Source: Acidovorax defluvii | GTDB lineage: Bacteria; Pseudomonadota; Gammaproteobacteria; Burkholderiales; Burkholderiaceae_C | Assembly (NCBI GenBank): GCA_003268905.1 | Contig: QLTU01000002.1 | Coordinates: forward strand, 101,313 to 165,312 | Length of the DNA: 64,000 bases | Direction: 5' to 3' | Shown: positions 51,286 through 60,820 of the stretch, in pieces | Position numbering within the stretch: position 1 is the stretch's first letter | Layout of the letters: every line of letters starts with the position of its first letter | Program-made: the position numbers and the translations under genes | Notes under the pieces: generated by a model | The model's database searches: none | What the model saw: the letters and a program-made list of their open reading frames with translations, nothing else | What the model was told of the DNA's origin: nothing

Positions 51286-53685
51286 ATGGCGCCCCCCAAG
51301 TCCCCCAAACAACCTCAAAAGCCAGACGCTTCGGCAACTGGTCGACGCCCCGGCTGGTTCCGCTGGATTTTTCGTGCTTTTTTATGGATCGGTGGGCTCG
51401 GGTTGGCAGGAGGAATCGCATTGCTGCTGACCGTTGGCGTGGCGCTTTCCATGGCCTACCCCAATCTTCCCGACGTATCAGACCTTGCAGACTACCGACC
51501 CAAGCTTCCTCTGCGGATCTACTCGTCGGAAGGTGCTTTGCTGGGAGAGTTCGGCGAGGAAAGGCGCAACCTGACGCCCATAGGCGAGATCCCCACCGTG
51601 GTGAAAGACGCAGTGCTGGCCATTGAAGATGCACGGTTCTTCCAGCACGGTGGCGTCGATTACAAAGGAATGATGCGCGCAGTCCTTGCCAATCTGGGCC
51701 GCGTCAAAAGCCAGGGCGCCTCGACTATCACAATGCAGGTGGCGCGCAATGTTTATTTATCTTCCGAGAAAACATTTACCCGAAAAATTTACGAAATCTT
51801 GCTGACATTCAAACTCGAACATTTGCTCACAAAAGACCAAATTCTCGAGATTTATATGAATCAGATTTACTTGGGCAACCGGGCGTATGGTTTTGCAGCC
51901 GCCTCCGAGGCCTATTTTGGCAAGCCACTCAAGTCGGTTTCCATCGCGGAAGCAGCGATGCTGGCTGGTCTGCCTAAGGCGCCCTCGGCTTACAACCCCA
52001 TCAGCAACCCCAAGCGCGCCCGGTCGCGTCAACTTTACATCATTGAGCGGATGCAAGAAATCGGCTACATCACCGCCGACGAAGCCGCTGAAGCCAAACA
52101 GGAAAAAATCACCATACGATCAGGATATGACAACACCCGCGTTCATGCTGAATACGTTGCCGAGATGGTGCGCCAACTGATCTTCAGCCAGTACGGCAAT
52201 GAGGCATACACCCGCGGCTTGAACGTATACACCTCCCTGAACGCAGGCAACCAGGAGGCTGCTTATGCCGCTTTGAGGCGCGGCATCATGGATTACGAAC
52301 GGCGCCAACATTACCGCGGCCCCGAACAGTTCGTGAGTCTGCCGACTGCAGCAGAAGAGGTGGAAGACGCGATTGACGAAGCACTGGCCAACCATCCGGA
52401 CAATGGCGATATCCTGGCTGCGGTGGTGCTGGAGGCCACGTCACGCAAGATCGTGGCGGCGCGCGCCAATGGCGATACCCTCGAAATCACGGGCGACGGA
52501 CTCAAGCCTGCGCAGTCGGGTCTGAGCGACAAGGCAGCCCCCAACATCAAGATTCGCCGCGGCGCCGTGATTCGCGTGGCCAAGACGCCCAAAAACGCCT
52601 GGGAAATCACCCAACTCCCCGAGGTCGAGGGTGCTTTGGTGGCTGTCGATCCACGCAACGGAGCCATCAAGGCGCTGGTGGGCGGTTTTGATTTTGACAA
52701 GAACAAGTTCAACCATGCAGCCCAAGCATGGCGCCAGCCGGGTTCCAGTTTCAAGCCCTTCATCTATTCCGCCGCGCTGGAAAAGGGCTTTACCCCGGCC
52801 ACCGTTGTCAACGACGCTCCGCTGTTTTTTGACGCAGGCGTCACTGGCAGTCAACCCTGGGAGCCCAAAAATTACGACGGAAGATACGACGGCCCCATGA
52901 CCATGCGAACGGGGCTTGCAAAGTCCAAGAACATGGTCTCCATTCGCATCCTGCAGGCGGTAGGGCCCAAAACGGCGCAGGAGTGGGTCACCCGTTTCGG
53001 GTTCGAGGCTGAAAAGCACCCCGCCTATCTGACCATGGCATTGGGTGCGGGTTCTGTTACGCCCTTGCAAATGGCATCTGCCTTCTCGGTGTTTGCCAAT
53101 GGTGGCTACCGCGTCAACCCTTGGTTGATTACACGCGTGACCGACCACAAGGGTCGGGTGATCTCGGAGAACCCGCCCCCTGACATCAGTAATCTGCCTC
53201 GCGCCATTGATGCAAGAAATGCATTTGTCATGAACAACCTGTTGCAGGAGGTCACGCGCTCGGGGACTGCTGCACGGGCGCAAGCCACTCTCAAGCGGAC
53301 GGATCTGCATGGCAAGACGGGCACCACGAACGACTCCGTGGACGCCTGGTTTGCAGGCTATCAGCCCACCTTGGCGGCCGTGACGTGGATCGGCTATGAC
53401 AAGCCGCGCAACCTGGGCAGCCGTGAAACCGGGGGCGGACTGAGCTTACCGGTATGGATCAACTTCATGGAACGGGCCCTCAAGGGCGTGCCAGTCATGG
53501 AGGCCACTGTGCCGCCAGGGGTGGTGAATGTTGGTGGTGAGTGGTTCTATGAGGAATATTCGCGCAACGCGGGCGTTGCAAACGTAGGCCTGGAAAATCG
53601 GCCCACCCCTTCATCGACCGTGGCACCGCAGGCGCCACCGCCACCCGAAGAACGCGGTCGCATACTCGACCTGTTTCGCAACTGA
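51286..53685 (+). CDS. mrcA: Bifunctional penicillin-binding protein 1A
   Basis: Class A PBP that polymerises and cross-links peptidoglycan. 799 residues. Cytosolic tail and membrane helix (about 25-57). Transglycosylase domain with AIEDARFFQHGGVDYKG (catalytic Glu), QGASTITMQVARN and KILEIYMNQIYLGNRAYG-like block. Transpeptidase domain with PGSSFKPF (active-site Ser), SKN and GKTGTTN. Pro-rich C-terminal tail. GGAG lies four bases before the ATG. Divergent from pilM, the standard arrangement. Confidence 0.97.
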   Translation: MAPPKSPKQPQKPDASATGRRPGWFRWIFRAFLWIGGLGLAGGIALLLTVGVALSMAYPNLPDVSDLADYRPKLPLRIYSSEGALLGEFGEERRNLTPIGEIPTVVKDAVLAIEDARFFQHGGVDYKGMMRAVLANLGRVKSQGASTITMQVARNVYLSSEKTFTRKIYEILLTFKLEHLLTKDQILEIYMNQIYLGNRAYGFAAASEAYFGKPLKSVSIAEAAMLAGLPKAPSAYNPISNPKRARSRQLYIIERMQEIGYITADEAAEAKQEKITIRSGYDNTRVHAEYVAEMVRQLIFSQYGNEAYTRGLNVYTSLNAGNQEAAYAALRRGIMDYERRQHYRGPEQFVSLPTAAEEVEDAIDEALANHPDNGDILAAVVLEATSRKIVAARANGDTLEITGDGLKPAQSGLSDKAAPNIKIRRGAVIRVAKTPKNAWEITQLPEVEGALVAVDPRNGAIKALVGGFDFDKNKFNHAAQAWRQPGSSFKPFIYSAALEKGFTPATVVNDAPLFFDAGVTGSQPWEPKNYDGRYDGPMTMRTGLAKSKNMVSIRILQAVGPKTAQEWVTRFGFEAEKHPAYLTMALGAGSVTPLQMASAFSVFANGGYRVNPWLITRVTDHKGRVISENPPPDISNLPRAIDARNAFVMNNLLQEVTRSGTAARAQATLKRTDLHGKTGTTNDSVDAWFAGYQPTLAAVTWIGYDKPRNLGSRETGGGLSLPVWINFMERALKGVPVMEATVPPGVVNVGGEWFYEEYSRNAGVANVGLENRPTPSSTVAPQAPPPPEERGRILDLFRN

Positions 53686-53797
53686 TTCTTTGCAAGATGC
53701 GGTCCTGCTGTGTTTTCACAGTGGCGCCGCATGTGCAATACATGTCCGGGTCTTGCCACTGCAAGGCTGGCTCGGCTCCCGATCCTGCCAGCGCTAA

Positions 53798-54127
53798 TCA
53801 GGCCACGAATCGCAACGGCGTGCCCGACTGCTGTTCGGCATCCCGGCTCAGCCGGTCAAAGAATTCGCCGGCACCTTTGGTGTCTTGCCAGGCCAAGCCA
53901 TCAAACCGGTAGTGGTATCCGCCCGACTTTGCGGCCATCCACACCTCATGCAGCGGTTTTTGCAAGTTGATGATGATTTGACTGCGGTTGGGAAATGTCA
54001 GTGTCACCATGCCGCCTGTGCGCTGGCTGTCCACATCGGCGGCCCCCTCATCGTTGATGCGATCGCAACTGCGTTCAACGGCAAGCAGCAGTTTTTCAGC
54101 CTGGTCCAGAAATTCAAGGTCGGTCAT
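53798..54127 (-). CDS. cyaY: Frataxin homologue CyaY
   Basis: Iron-binding regulator of Fe-S cluster assembly that interacts with IscS. 109 residues. Acidic N-terminal helix [22 protein letters not shown], then the frataxin sheet with [39 protein letters not shown]. Converges with mrcA (112-base gap) and is divergent from lptM with only 12 bases between start codons. Confidence 0.96.
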   Translation of the reverse strand: MTDLEFLDQAEKLLLAVERSCDRINDEGAADVDSQRTGGMVTLTFPNRSQIIINLQKPLHEVWMAAKSGGYHYRFDGLAWQDTKGAGEFFDRLSRDAEQQSGTPLRFVA

Positions 54128-54139
54128 TACAATTTACGC

Positions 54140-54349
54140 ATGTTGAGAGCTTCCCAAATTCTAGTCAGGTCTATTGCCCTTGCTGCCAGTGCGGCAGTGC
54201 TGTGGGGCTGCGGCCAGCGCGGCCCCTTGTATCTACCTGGGGCGCCTGAAGCCAGTCAACGCGCCACGTTGCCTGAAACGCTGTCCCCTGTAAAAACGGA
54301 ACCGGCAGCACCCGCCACGGCCGCACCACCCGCTTCCGTACCACGGTGA
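54140..54349 (+). CDS. lptM: LptM-like small lipoprotein (YifL family)
   Basis: 69 residues. Signal peptide and lipobox followed by the invariant WGCGQRGPLYLP, the signature of LptM (YifL), which assists disulfide maturation of the LptD/E complex in the outer membrane. Pro/Ala-rich tail. Divergent from cyaY, so its promoter must overlap the cyaY coding region. In many relatives lysA follows directly; here it does not. Confidence 0.88.
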   Translation: MLRASQILVRSIALAASAAVLWGCGQRGPLYLPGAPEASQRATLPETLSPVKTEPAAPATAAPPASVPR

Positions 54350-54401
54350 CTGTGCAGGCGGCGGCCTTCAGGTATGTGAAACGCACAGGGCAAACGCAAA
54401 C

Positions 54402-54415
54402 TTGATTCTTATCAA
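54402..54415 (+). promoter_or_regulatory. Perfect FNR/ANR-type operator
   Basis: TTGAT-TCTT-ATCAA, the exact FNR/ANR consensus half-sites with four-base spacing. A TACAGT hexamer at 54438-54443 would be a -10 with the box centred near -41.5 (class II FNR promoter), giving a start about 22 bases before the downstream ATG. Confidence 0.75.
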
Positions 54416-54471
54416 GCACTAAGAACGTGGGTAATCGTACAGTCGATGTTTTATTGCATTGCAGCATCGAC

Positions 54472-55298
54472 ATGGCCCTGGAACTCTATCGCGACAAGCA
54501 TCACGCCTGCCTCATGTTTACCGACCTCATCGAGGAGGATGGGCAGGCGGTTCAGGCCAACCAGTTCCTGATCGTCGATGACGACACGGGCGCAATCATC
54601 GATCCCGGAGGCAACCTCGCCTTCAATGAATTGTTCATGGGGATGTCCAAGCACTTCCCGCCCAGCAAGCTGGCGTATGTCATCGCATCGCATGCCGATC
54701 CAGACTCATTGCCTCACTCGATCGCTGGATGAGCACCACCAAGGCTTCGCTGGTGATTTCTCGGGTGTGGGAGCGGTTTGCCCCCCATTTCACCAAGGTG
54801 GGCAAGACAGAAAACCGCGTGATCGGCGTGCCCGACAGTGGCGGCCACCTGCCTTTGGGGCGCCACGAACTGGTGTTGCTGCCAGCGCACTTCATGCACT
54901 CCGAGGGCAACTTCCGTTTCTACGACCCGGTCAGCCGCATTCTTTTCACCGGCGACCTGGGCGTGTCAATGACGTCGGGGGCAGAGGCGCGCATTCCTGT
55001 CACCGATCTGGCTGCGCATATCCCGCGCATGGAGGGTTTTCACCGCCGCTACATGGTGTCCAACAAGATCTTGCGGCTGTGGGTGCACATGGCGCGCCAG
55101 CTGGACATCGCCATGCTGGTGCCCCAGCATGGCGCACCCATCATGGGAAAAAAGGCCATCAGCGATTTTCTGGACTGGATCGAAAACCTCATGTGCGGCA
55201 TCGACTTGTTTGATGACCGCGCCTACCAGATCCCGACCGCCCACATCGACCCGGTAAGCCGACAAATGCGGCCAGCACTGCACGCGGTGAACGCTTGA
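54472..55298 (+). pseudogene. Oxygen-binding di-iron / MBL-fold protein, frameshifted
   Basis: Two abutting frames together encode one metallo-beta-lactamase-fold protein of the di-iron ODP type. The first (54472-54732) has LIVDDDTGAIIDPGGNLAF and the metal motif SHADPD, then goes out of frame at about 54700-54712. The second (54729-55298) carries the rest: LPAHFMHSEGNFRFYDP, LFTGDLGVSM and VPQHGAPIMGKKA with the remaining ligands. One missing base (an A in GAC-ATC) would join them into about 275 residues reading HADPD-IIASLDRWMST. The first frame's TGA overlaps an ATG of the second (ATGA), so some restart is conceivable, but the ligands would be split over two chains. Either a recent pseudogene or a sequencing error. 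Confidence 0.82.
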
Positions 55299-55308
55299 TG
55301 GTTATTGA

Positions 55309-55363
55309 CAAAATCGGCTCCAGCCCTTTCGCATAAAGCGCTAACAGCTACTATTTTAGTAGC
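55309..55363 (-). repeat. Dispersed two-hairpin palindrome, copy 7
   Basis: CGGCTCCAGCCCTTTCG, ATAAAGCGCTAAC and small hairpin GCTACTATTTTAGTAGC, whose stem has compensatory changes relative to GCTAT/ATAGC in the other copies. Located between two convergent genes. Confidence 0.85.
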
Positions 55364-55365
55364 AT

Positions 55366-56007
55366 TCAAAATGACTTTGCGGCTTTGCCGTTTCCCGAAG
55401 ACCGTGCCGCCCTGGAGACCATGCGCCGCCACAGGCGCCAGCCCAGCAGCACCGACAGAATGGCGGCATACACCGCAACTTCCGCAAAGTCGTTTTTGCC
55501 CGCGCGCATCCAGAAAAAATGCAGGATCGCCAATCCGGCCACTCCATACACTGCCCGGTGCAGCGCCTGCCACCGGCGCCCTCCCAATGCCCGAATGGCA
55601 CGTTGGAATGAGGTGGCTGCCAACACGGCGAGCAGGAAAAACGCCAGGAACCCCACCAGGATAAAGGGGCGCTTGGCAATGTCGCGTGCTATCTCGGCAA
55701 GGTCAAAGCCCATGTCGAACCCGCTGTAGCTCAACAGGTGCAGCAGCGCATAAAAAAACACAAACAGGCCCACCATGCGCCGAAAACGGGCCAGCTGCGG
55801 GCTTGCGGTAATGACGCGCAGCGGTGTCACCGCAAGCACCAAGCACAGGGCCCGCAGGGTCCAGTCGCCTGTGGCACGGATCAGCGCCTCTGCCGGGTTG
55901 GCGCCCAGCTGGTTGGTGGCGGCCGCGTAAACCAGCCACACCAAGGGAAGCAGACACAACACAAACAACACCGGTTTGGCCACCGGATGGAGCAGAAGTT
56001 TTCTCAT
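55366..56007 (-). CDS. msrQ: Heme-binding membrane subunit MsrQ
   Basis: 213 residues from ATG 56007. Six hydrophobic segments, ferric-reductase-like family (YedZ). Heme-ligand histidines in FYALLHLLSYSG and WQALHRAVYGVAGLAILHFFW. Passes electrons from the quinone pool to periplasmic MsrP for repair of oxidised methionine. 46 bases after msrP. A palindrome copy lies just past its stop. Confidence 0.95.
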   Translation of the reverse strand: MRKLLLHPVAKPVLFVLCLLPLVWLVYAAATNQLGANPAEALIRATGDWTLRALCLVLAVTPLRVITASPQLARFRRMVGLFVFFYALLHLLSYSGFDMGFDLAEIARDIAKRPFILVGFLAFFLLAVLAATSFQRAIRALGGRRWQALHRAVYGVAGLAILHFFWMRAGKNDFAEVAVYAAILSVLLGWRLWRRMVSRAARSSGNGKAAKSF

Positions 56008-56053
56008 GGCACAACGCACCGGACGATTGGCCCGATGTCACCCGCGGCGGTGA

Positions 56054-57049
56054 TCAATAAAACTTCTTGAGATCCATGCCGGCGTAGAGCTGGCCCACCT
56101 GGGCCTCGTAGCCGTTGAACATCAGGGTTTTGCGCTTCTTGGCAAACAGGCCGTCTTCGCCAATGCGGCGCTCGGTGGCCTGGCTCCAGCGCGGGTGATC
56201 CACCTCGGGATTCACATTGGAATAGAACCCATATTCCTGTTTGGCTGCCTTGTTCCAGGCCGTTCCTGGCTCTTTCTCGACAAAACGGATCTTGACGATG
56301 CTCTTGGCACTTTTGAAGCCATATTTCCAGGGCACCACCAGGCGCACTGGCGCGCCGTTCTGGTTGGGCAGCACTTCGCCATACATGCCAAAGGCCAGCA
56401 GCGTTAGCGGGTGCATGGCCTCGTCCATGCGCAGGCCCTCCACATACGGCCAGTCGAGCACGCGCGAGCCCACATAGGGCATCGTCGCCTTGTCGGCCAG
56501 CGTTACGAACTCCACATACTTGGCGTTGCCCTGCGGCTCCACGCGCTTGATGAGCTCGGCCAGCGAGTAGCCCACCCAGGGAATGACCATGGACCAGCCC
56601 TCCACGCACCGAAGGCGGTAAATGCGCTCTTCCTGGGCGCCGAGCTTGAGCAGGTCTTCGATGCCGTATTTGCCGGGCTTCTTGACCAGGCCTTCCACCT
56701 CCACGGTCCAGGGGGCGGTCTTGAGGGTGTGTGCGTTGCGCGCAGGATCGGCCTTGTCGGTGCCAAATTCGTAGAAGTTGTTGTAGGTGCTCGCGTCCTT
56801 GTAGTCGGTGAGCTTCTCCATCGAGACCGCCCCCGCCACCGCCGACCTGGCACCCGCCAGCGCTGCCAGTTTGCCTGGGCGCGCCACCTGGGCCATGGCC
56901 TCACGCCCCGCCCAGGAAGCCAGAGCGGCGCCCGCCGCACCGCCCGCCATGAGCTTGAGCATCTGGCGGCGGTCTTCGTAAACCGAACGTGGGGTGATTT
57001 CGGAGGAGTGCGGGTGGATAAAACCCGAATCGCGCGATGGAATCAGCAT
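56054..57049 (-). CDS. msrP: Periplasmic methionine sulfoxide reductase catalytic subunit MsrP
   Basis: Molybdopterin enzyme repairing methionine sulfoxide in periplasmic proteins. 331 residues from ATG 57049; ATG 57064 is possible. The Tat signal reads [19 protein letters not shown], with Met where Phe is more usual. The Mo ligand Cys lies in [29 protein letters not shown] and [15 protein letters not shown] are further family blocks. Forms a two-gene unit with msrQ. Confidence 0.96.
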   Translation of the reverse strand: MLIPSRDSGFIHPHSSEITPRSVYEDRRQMLKLMAGGAAGAALASWAGREAMAQVARPGKLAALAGARSAVAGAVSMEKLTDYKDASTYNNFYEFGTDKADPARNAHTLKTAPWTVEVEGLVKKPGKYGIEDLLKLGAQEERIYRLRCVEGWSMVIPWVGYSLAELIKRVEPQGNAKYVEFVTLADKATMPYVGSRVLDWPYVEGLRMDEAMHPLTLLAFGMYGEVLPNQNGAPVRLVVPWKYGFKSAKSIVKIRFVEKEPGTAWNKAAKQEYGFYSNVNPEVDHPRWSQATERRIGEDGLFAKKRKTLMFNGYEAQVGQLYAGMDLKKFY

Positions 57050-57155
57050 GGAGGCTCCGGTCATTCTCTGGTTGAAACAGCTGTGCGGTAGAGCAGAACA
57101 ACTGTTAGTTCGTTCCCTGAGCCGATCAGGTTACACCGAGGACGCGAGAGTTGCA

Positions 57156-57174
57156 GGCCATGCCCTGCATGGCC
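57156..57174. other. Stem-loop in the ccsB-msrP spacer
   Basis: Eight-base arms GGCCATGC / GCATGGCC around a CCT loop, 18 bases past the ccsB stop. It lacks a T-tract on the - strand, so it is not a canonical terminator; it may mark the 3' end of the ccs mRNA. Confidence 0.4.
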
Positions 57175-57192
57175 TTTGCCATCATCGCGGTA

Positions 57193-58530
57193 TCAAAGCG
57201 TGCCGTAGCTGTGCAGCCCGCTCAGAAACATGTTCACGCCCAGAAAGGCGAACGTGGTGACCACCAAGCCCACCAGCGCCCACCAGGCAGACACGGTACC
57301 GCGCAGCCCCTTCATGAGGCGCATGTGCAGCCACGCTGCATAGTTCAGCCACACGATCAGCGCCCAGGTTTCCTTGGGGTCCCAGCTCCAGTAACCGCCC
57401 CAGGCCTCGGCCGCCCACAGCGCCCCCAGCACGGTGGCAATGGTGAAGAAGGCAAAGCCCACGGCGATGGACTTGTACATCACATCGTCGAGCACCTCGA
57501 AGGACGGCAGGCGCTCGCCAATGCGGCGGCGACCCGCAAGAATGGCCCCGACGATGAGCGCGGACACACCGAAATACACCATCCAGTAGCTACTGCCCGC
57601 TTCGGTGGAACCCTGGCGGAACACCAGGGGCTCGAAGCACAGCACCACACCCAGCAGCCACAGCGGTGCCAGCTTGTACCAGCGCGTCTCGCCCGCCTGT
57701 TGCTTGATGAGGTAGGCAAAAGCCACCATGGCCGACAGCGCGAAGGTGCCATAGCCGATGAAGTTGGCGGGCACATGCAGCTTCATCCACCAACTCTTGA
57801 GCGCAGGCACCAGCGGCTGGATCTCATGCGCCTCGCGCACCACGGTGTACCAGAGCAGGAAACCCACGGCCGCGCTCACCACCAGCATCACGAAGGCGCC
57901 CAGCGCGCGCGTCTGGTACTGCTCCTCGTAGTACAGGTAGAACAGCGCCGTCATCCAGCAGAACATCACGAACACCTCGTAGAGGTTGCTCACCGGAATG
58001 TGGCCCACGTCAGGGCCCAGCAGGTAGCTCTCATACCAGCGCACCATGGTGCCGATCAGCGCCATGGCCACCGCCACCCAGGCCAGCCGCGAACCCAGCA
58101 GCGACAGGGTGCTGCCCTCGCCGCGCGAGAACATGCCGATCCAGTAGAAGATCGTGCTCATGAAGAAAACCACGCTCATCCACAGGATGGCGGACTGGCT
58201 GGAGAGGAAATACTTGAGACCGAACACCGCCTCGGCGCGCTCCAGACTGCCTGCACCGTCCTGCTGGTACAGGCCGATGGCCATCAGCGACAGCGCAGCC
58301 ACCACCAGCATCAGGGTGCGCAGCGGGCGCCAGAACCAGCCCAACCAGATCGCGCCGGGGATGGAGCCCAGCAGAATGCCTTTCTCGTACACATCCATGT
58401 AGGCTGCGTAGCGCTGCAGCGCGAACAGCCCGCCCGCCACCACGATGGCGGCAAACAGCCAGTCCAGCCAATTCCGGCGTGCGAAGAATCCCTCGTTGAG
58501 GGTCACCGTGGTGGTGGTTGCGGTGTTCAT
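57193..58530 (-). CDS. ccsB: Cytochrome c synthetase component CcsB (ResC)
   Basis: System II cytochrome c maturation: presents heme to apocytochrome. 445 residues with about eight to nine membrane segments. The WWD-type heme motif appears as EAWGGYWSWDPKETWALIVW; conserved His in SAWWALVGLVVTTFAF neighbourhood and WLHMRLMKG. Four-base overlap with resB. Confidence 0.95.
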   Translation of the reverse strand: MNTATTTTVTLNEGFFARRNWLDWLFAAIVVAGGLFALQRYAAYMDVYEKGILLGSIPGAIWLGWFWRPLRTLMLVVAALSLMAIGLYQQDGAGSLERAEAVFGLKYFLSSQSAILWMSVVFFMSTIFYWIGMFSRGEGSTLSLLGSRLAWVAVAMALIGTMVRWYESYLLGPDVGHIPVSNLYEVFVMFCWMTALFYLYYEEQYQTRALGAFVMLVVSAAVGFLLWYTVVREAHEIQPLVPALKSWWMKLHVPANFIGYGTFALSAMVAFAYLIKQQAGETRWYKLAPLWLLGVVLCFEPLVFRQGSTEAGSSYWMVYFGVSALIVGAILAGRRRIGERLPSFEVLDDVMYKSIAVGFAFFTIATVLGALWAAEAWGGYWSWDPKETWALIVWLNYAAWLHMRLMKGLRGTVSAWWALVGLVVTTFAFLGVNMFLSGLHSYGTL

Positions 58531-60686
58531 GTGGAGCCTCCATGGCGGGCCGTCGGTGCGACCCCGATGAGTTTCTCGGTCAGTTGGGCGAACTCGCGGT
58601 CGCCATCCATTGTCTTGCGGTTGGTGGACAGCGCCATGGTGGCGTGCGCGCCCCCATCGTGTGGCTTGACCCAGACCCAGACGCGCCGCTCGCGGATGTA
58701 GAGCATGGCGAAGATGCCGACGATCAGCAGGGCACAGCCCAGATACACGATGTTCTTGCCCGGTGCGCGCGCCACCTCAAACACGCTGGCCTGCACCTGT
58801 GTGAAGTCCTTGAGCGCCAGCACCACGGGCGCAGGGTAGATCTGCGCATCGCTCAAGGCCACCACCATCTGCGTCATGAAGGCCAGGGTCTGCTCATTGG
58901 ACTCCAGCGGCTTGAGTCCGGCCTGCTGGCGCGTGAGCTGGGCCAGTTCGTACAAGGCACCGTTGAGAATACGCACCAGCACCTCGCTGGCCCGCTCGCG
59001 TTCGGCCTCGGGGACATTCTTTTCCAGGAAGCGGGCAATCGCGGGCAAGCCGCCGATGTACTGGCCATCCTCGTCCGGGCCACCGGCGTAGAGTGCCAGT
59101 GTGCGGGACGCCGACTGCGCCAGCTGCTCCACCATTTCCTTGCGCCCACCCTCCATGGCCTGGGTCGCATAGCGCAACACGGCCTGCTCGCGCGCGGCCG
59201 GGTCCTGCAGCGCAAGGCGCATGCGCATGAAACCGTCGATACCCCCTTGCTCATCCACAGGCACGCGCAGGTAGCGGAAGGTTTCTGCCTGGCTCTCGCG
59301 CACCCCCAGGAGGAACACCGGCGGATTGCCGTCGCCCATGTCCACGGGCAGCATGTAGTTGTGGTACTCCCGCGCCTGCCCTGCCGCATCACGCAGCTTG
59401 TAGCCAATGCTGGGGCCGACATTGCGCAGGTCTTTGTTTTTCGCAGTCTTGTTGGCCGCGCCCATGCGCGCACCGATGGATGCCCCCAGATCCACCTTGC
59501 GCACATCCGCGCCCGATGAGGTCTTTTCCCCGCTGTCGCTGAAATTTTCGACGTTGATGGTGCGCAGGGACACCAGTTCCAGCGCCAGCGGTTCGCCGTC
59601 CGTGTCCTTCAGCGGCTGGGCTCGGCCGCCAATCACCCCCTGCACTTCGAAACCCGAGGCCTTGGGCACCATGGGCAGGGCGCTGAGCGTGACCGAAGAG
59701 CCCCCGTCGTCGAAACCCGACTGGTAGATCTCGATGCCCTTGAAACGTGCGGGGTGATTGACCTCGATGCGTTGCTCGGTCTTCTCTCCCGTGGCCTTGT
59801 CGTGGATGACCACGTCGCTGGCGAACAGCTTGGGCATGCCCGATTCGTAATGTTCGATGATGAACTTCTTGAGCTCCAGCGAGAACGGCAGCTCCTGCAC
59901 CAGAATGCCGTCCGACTGGCTCAGGATGGCGGTGCTCGACTGCGTTCCCTCGGTCACCATCAGATTGCCCCGGAAGGTGGGGTTGGTGGCCGCCAGCCGG
60001 TGCGCGGCGGGCACGTCGGCAATCATGCCGCCACCCGCAAAGGTGGACTTGCCGTTGAACCACATCTGCGCGCGCACGACCAGGTCGCCATCGAACAGCC
60101 CCCCCAGGCAGATCAGCACGATGGCACTATGGGCTGCGATGTAGCCGATCTTGTTGGCCGCACCGGCCTTGGCCGCCACCATCCAGCCCGTGCCCGCGCC
60201 CTTGGCCGAATCCCGCTGCTGCAGTTTCACCTTCCAGCCGCCACTGGCCAGCGTGCTGCCAATGCGTCGCGCTGCGGCCTCGGCCGGTTCCGCCAGCGAA
60301 CCTTCGGCCTTGTGGTGAAAGGACCGAAGGCTTTGCTCGCGGATATTCTCTTTGTAGACCTTCAGATCCACCAGAATTTTGGGCGTGTTGCGCGCGATGC
60401 ACAACGACGTGCTGACCACCAGAAAGGCCAGGATCAGCAGGAACCACCATGCGCTGTAAACCGCATTGAGCTGGATGGCTGCAAAGAGTTCTGCCCAGAA
60501 CGGGCCGAACTGGTTCACATAATTCACCGCCGGTTCATGCTGCTTGAGCACCGTGCCAATGACCGATGCGATGCAGATCACCGTCAGCAGCGAAATGGCA
60601 AAGCGCATGGAAGACAGCAGCTCGATGCCTGCACGCAGGGCCTGGGAGCCAGACCGGACTTGAACGCCTTGGGTTGTGTCAGACAT
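58527..60686 (-). CDS. resB: Cytochrome c synthetase component ResB (Ccs1)
   Basis: 719 residues from ATG 60686 (MSDTTQGVQV). ResB family: N-terminal membrane segments (LLSSMRFAISLLTVICIASVIG, AVYSAWWFLLILAFLVVSTSLC), a third at about 180-200 (IGYIAAHSAIVLICLGGLFDG), a large periplasmic domain, and a last segment near 660 (IVYLGCALLIVGIFAMLYI). Works with CcsB to attach heme to CXXCH sites. Located between cytochrome c4 and ccsB, as usual in betaproteobacteria. Confidence 0.95.
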   Translation of the reverse strand: MSDTTQGVQVRSGSQALRAGIELLSSMRFAISLLTVICIASVIGTVLKQHEPAVNYVNQFGPFWAELFAAIQLNAVYSAWWFLLILAFLVVSTSLCIARNTPKILVDLKVYKENIREQSLRSFHHKAEGSLAEPAEAAARRIGSTLASGGWKVKLQQRDSAKGAGTGWMVAAKAGAANKIGYIAAHSAIVLICLGGLFDGDLVVRAQMWFNGKSTFAGGGMIADVPAAHRLAATNPTFRGNLMVTEGTQSSTAILSQSDGILVQELPFSLELKKFIIEHYESGMPKLFASDVVIHDKATGEKTEQRIEVNHPARFKGIEIYQSGFDDGGSSVTLSALPMVPKASGFEVQGVIGGRAQPLKDTDGEPLALELVSLRTINVENFSDSGEKTSSGADVRKVDLGASIGARMGAANKTAKNKDLRNVGPSIGYKLRDAAGQAREYHNYMLPVDMGDGNPPVFLLGVRESQAETFRYLRVPVDEQGGIDGFMRMRLALQDPAAREQAVLRYATQAMEGGRKEMVEQLAQSASRTLALYAGGPDEDGQYIGGLPAIARFLEKNVPEAERERASEVLVRILNGALYELAQLTRQQAGLKPLESNEQTLAFMTQMVVALSDAQIYPAPVVLALKDFTQVQASVFEVARAPGKNIVYLGCALLIVGIFAMLYIRERRVWVWVKPHDGGAHATMALSTNRKTMDGDREFAQLTEKLIGVAPTARHGGST

Positions 60687-60717
60687 GAAAGAGGTGAACG
60701 CAAGCACTAAAGAAAAA

Positions 60718-60749
60718 GGGCGGGGCCATCTTGAACGATGGGCCCGCCC
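60718..60749 (-). terminator. Terminator after the cytochrome c4 gene
   Basis: Thirteen-base arms (GGGCGGGGCCATC / GATGGGCCCGCCC, one mismatch) with a six-base loop, followed on the - strand by TTTTTCTTT. It separates the cytochrome gene from resB. The + strand also has a T6 a few bases past the other arm. Confidence 0.68.
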
Positions 60750-60820
60750 GTCTTGGGGTTTTTTATTGGCGGTTGGTTCCAGGGTTCCCGCCTGGCGGGG
60801 CCGCCGAAATCACAAAAAAA

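Noticed and set aside
53697-53732. Stem-loop between mrcA and cyaY as a terminator
   Set aside because: Arms ATGCGG/CCGCAT plus CTGTG/CACAG pair, but there are interior mismatches and no T-tract on either strand.
54690-54735. Programmed ribosomal frameshift in the di-iron gene
   Set aside because: No slippery heptamer or downstream structure was seen at the junction; a simple one-base loss explains it.
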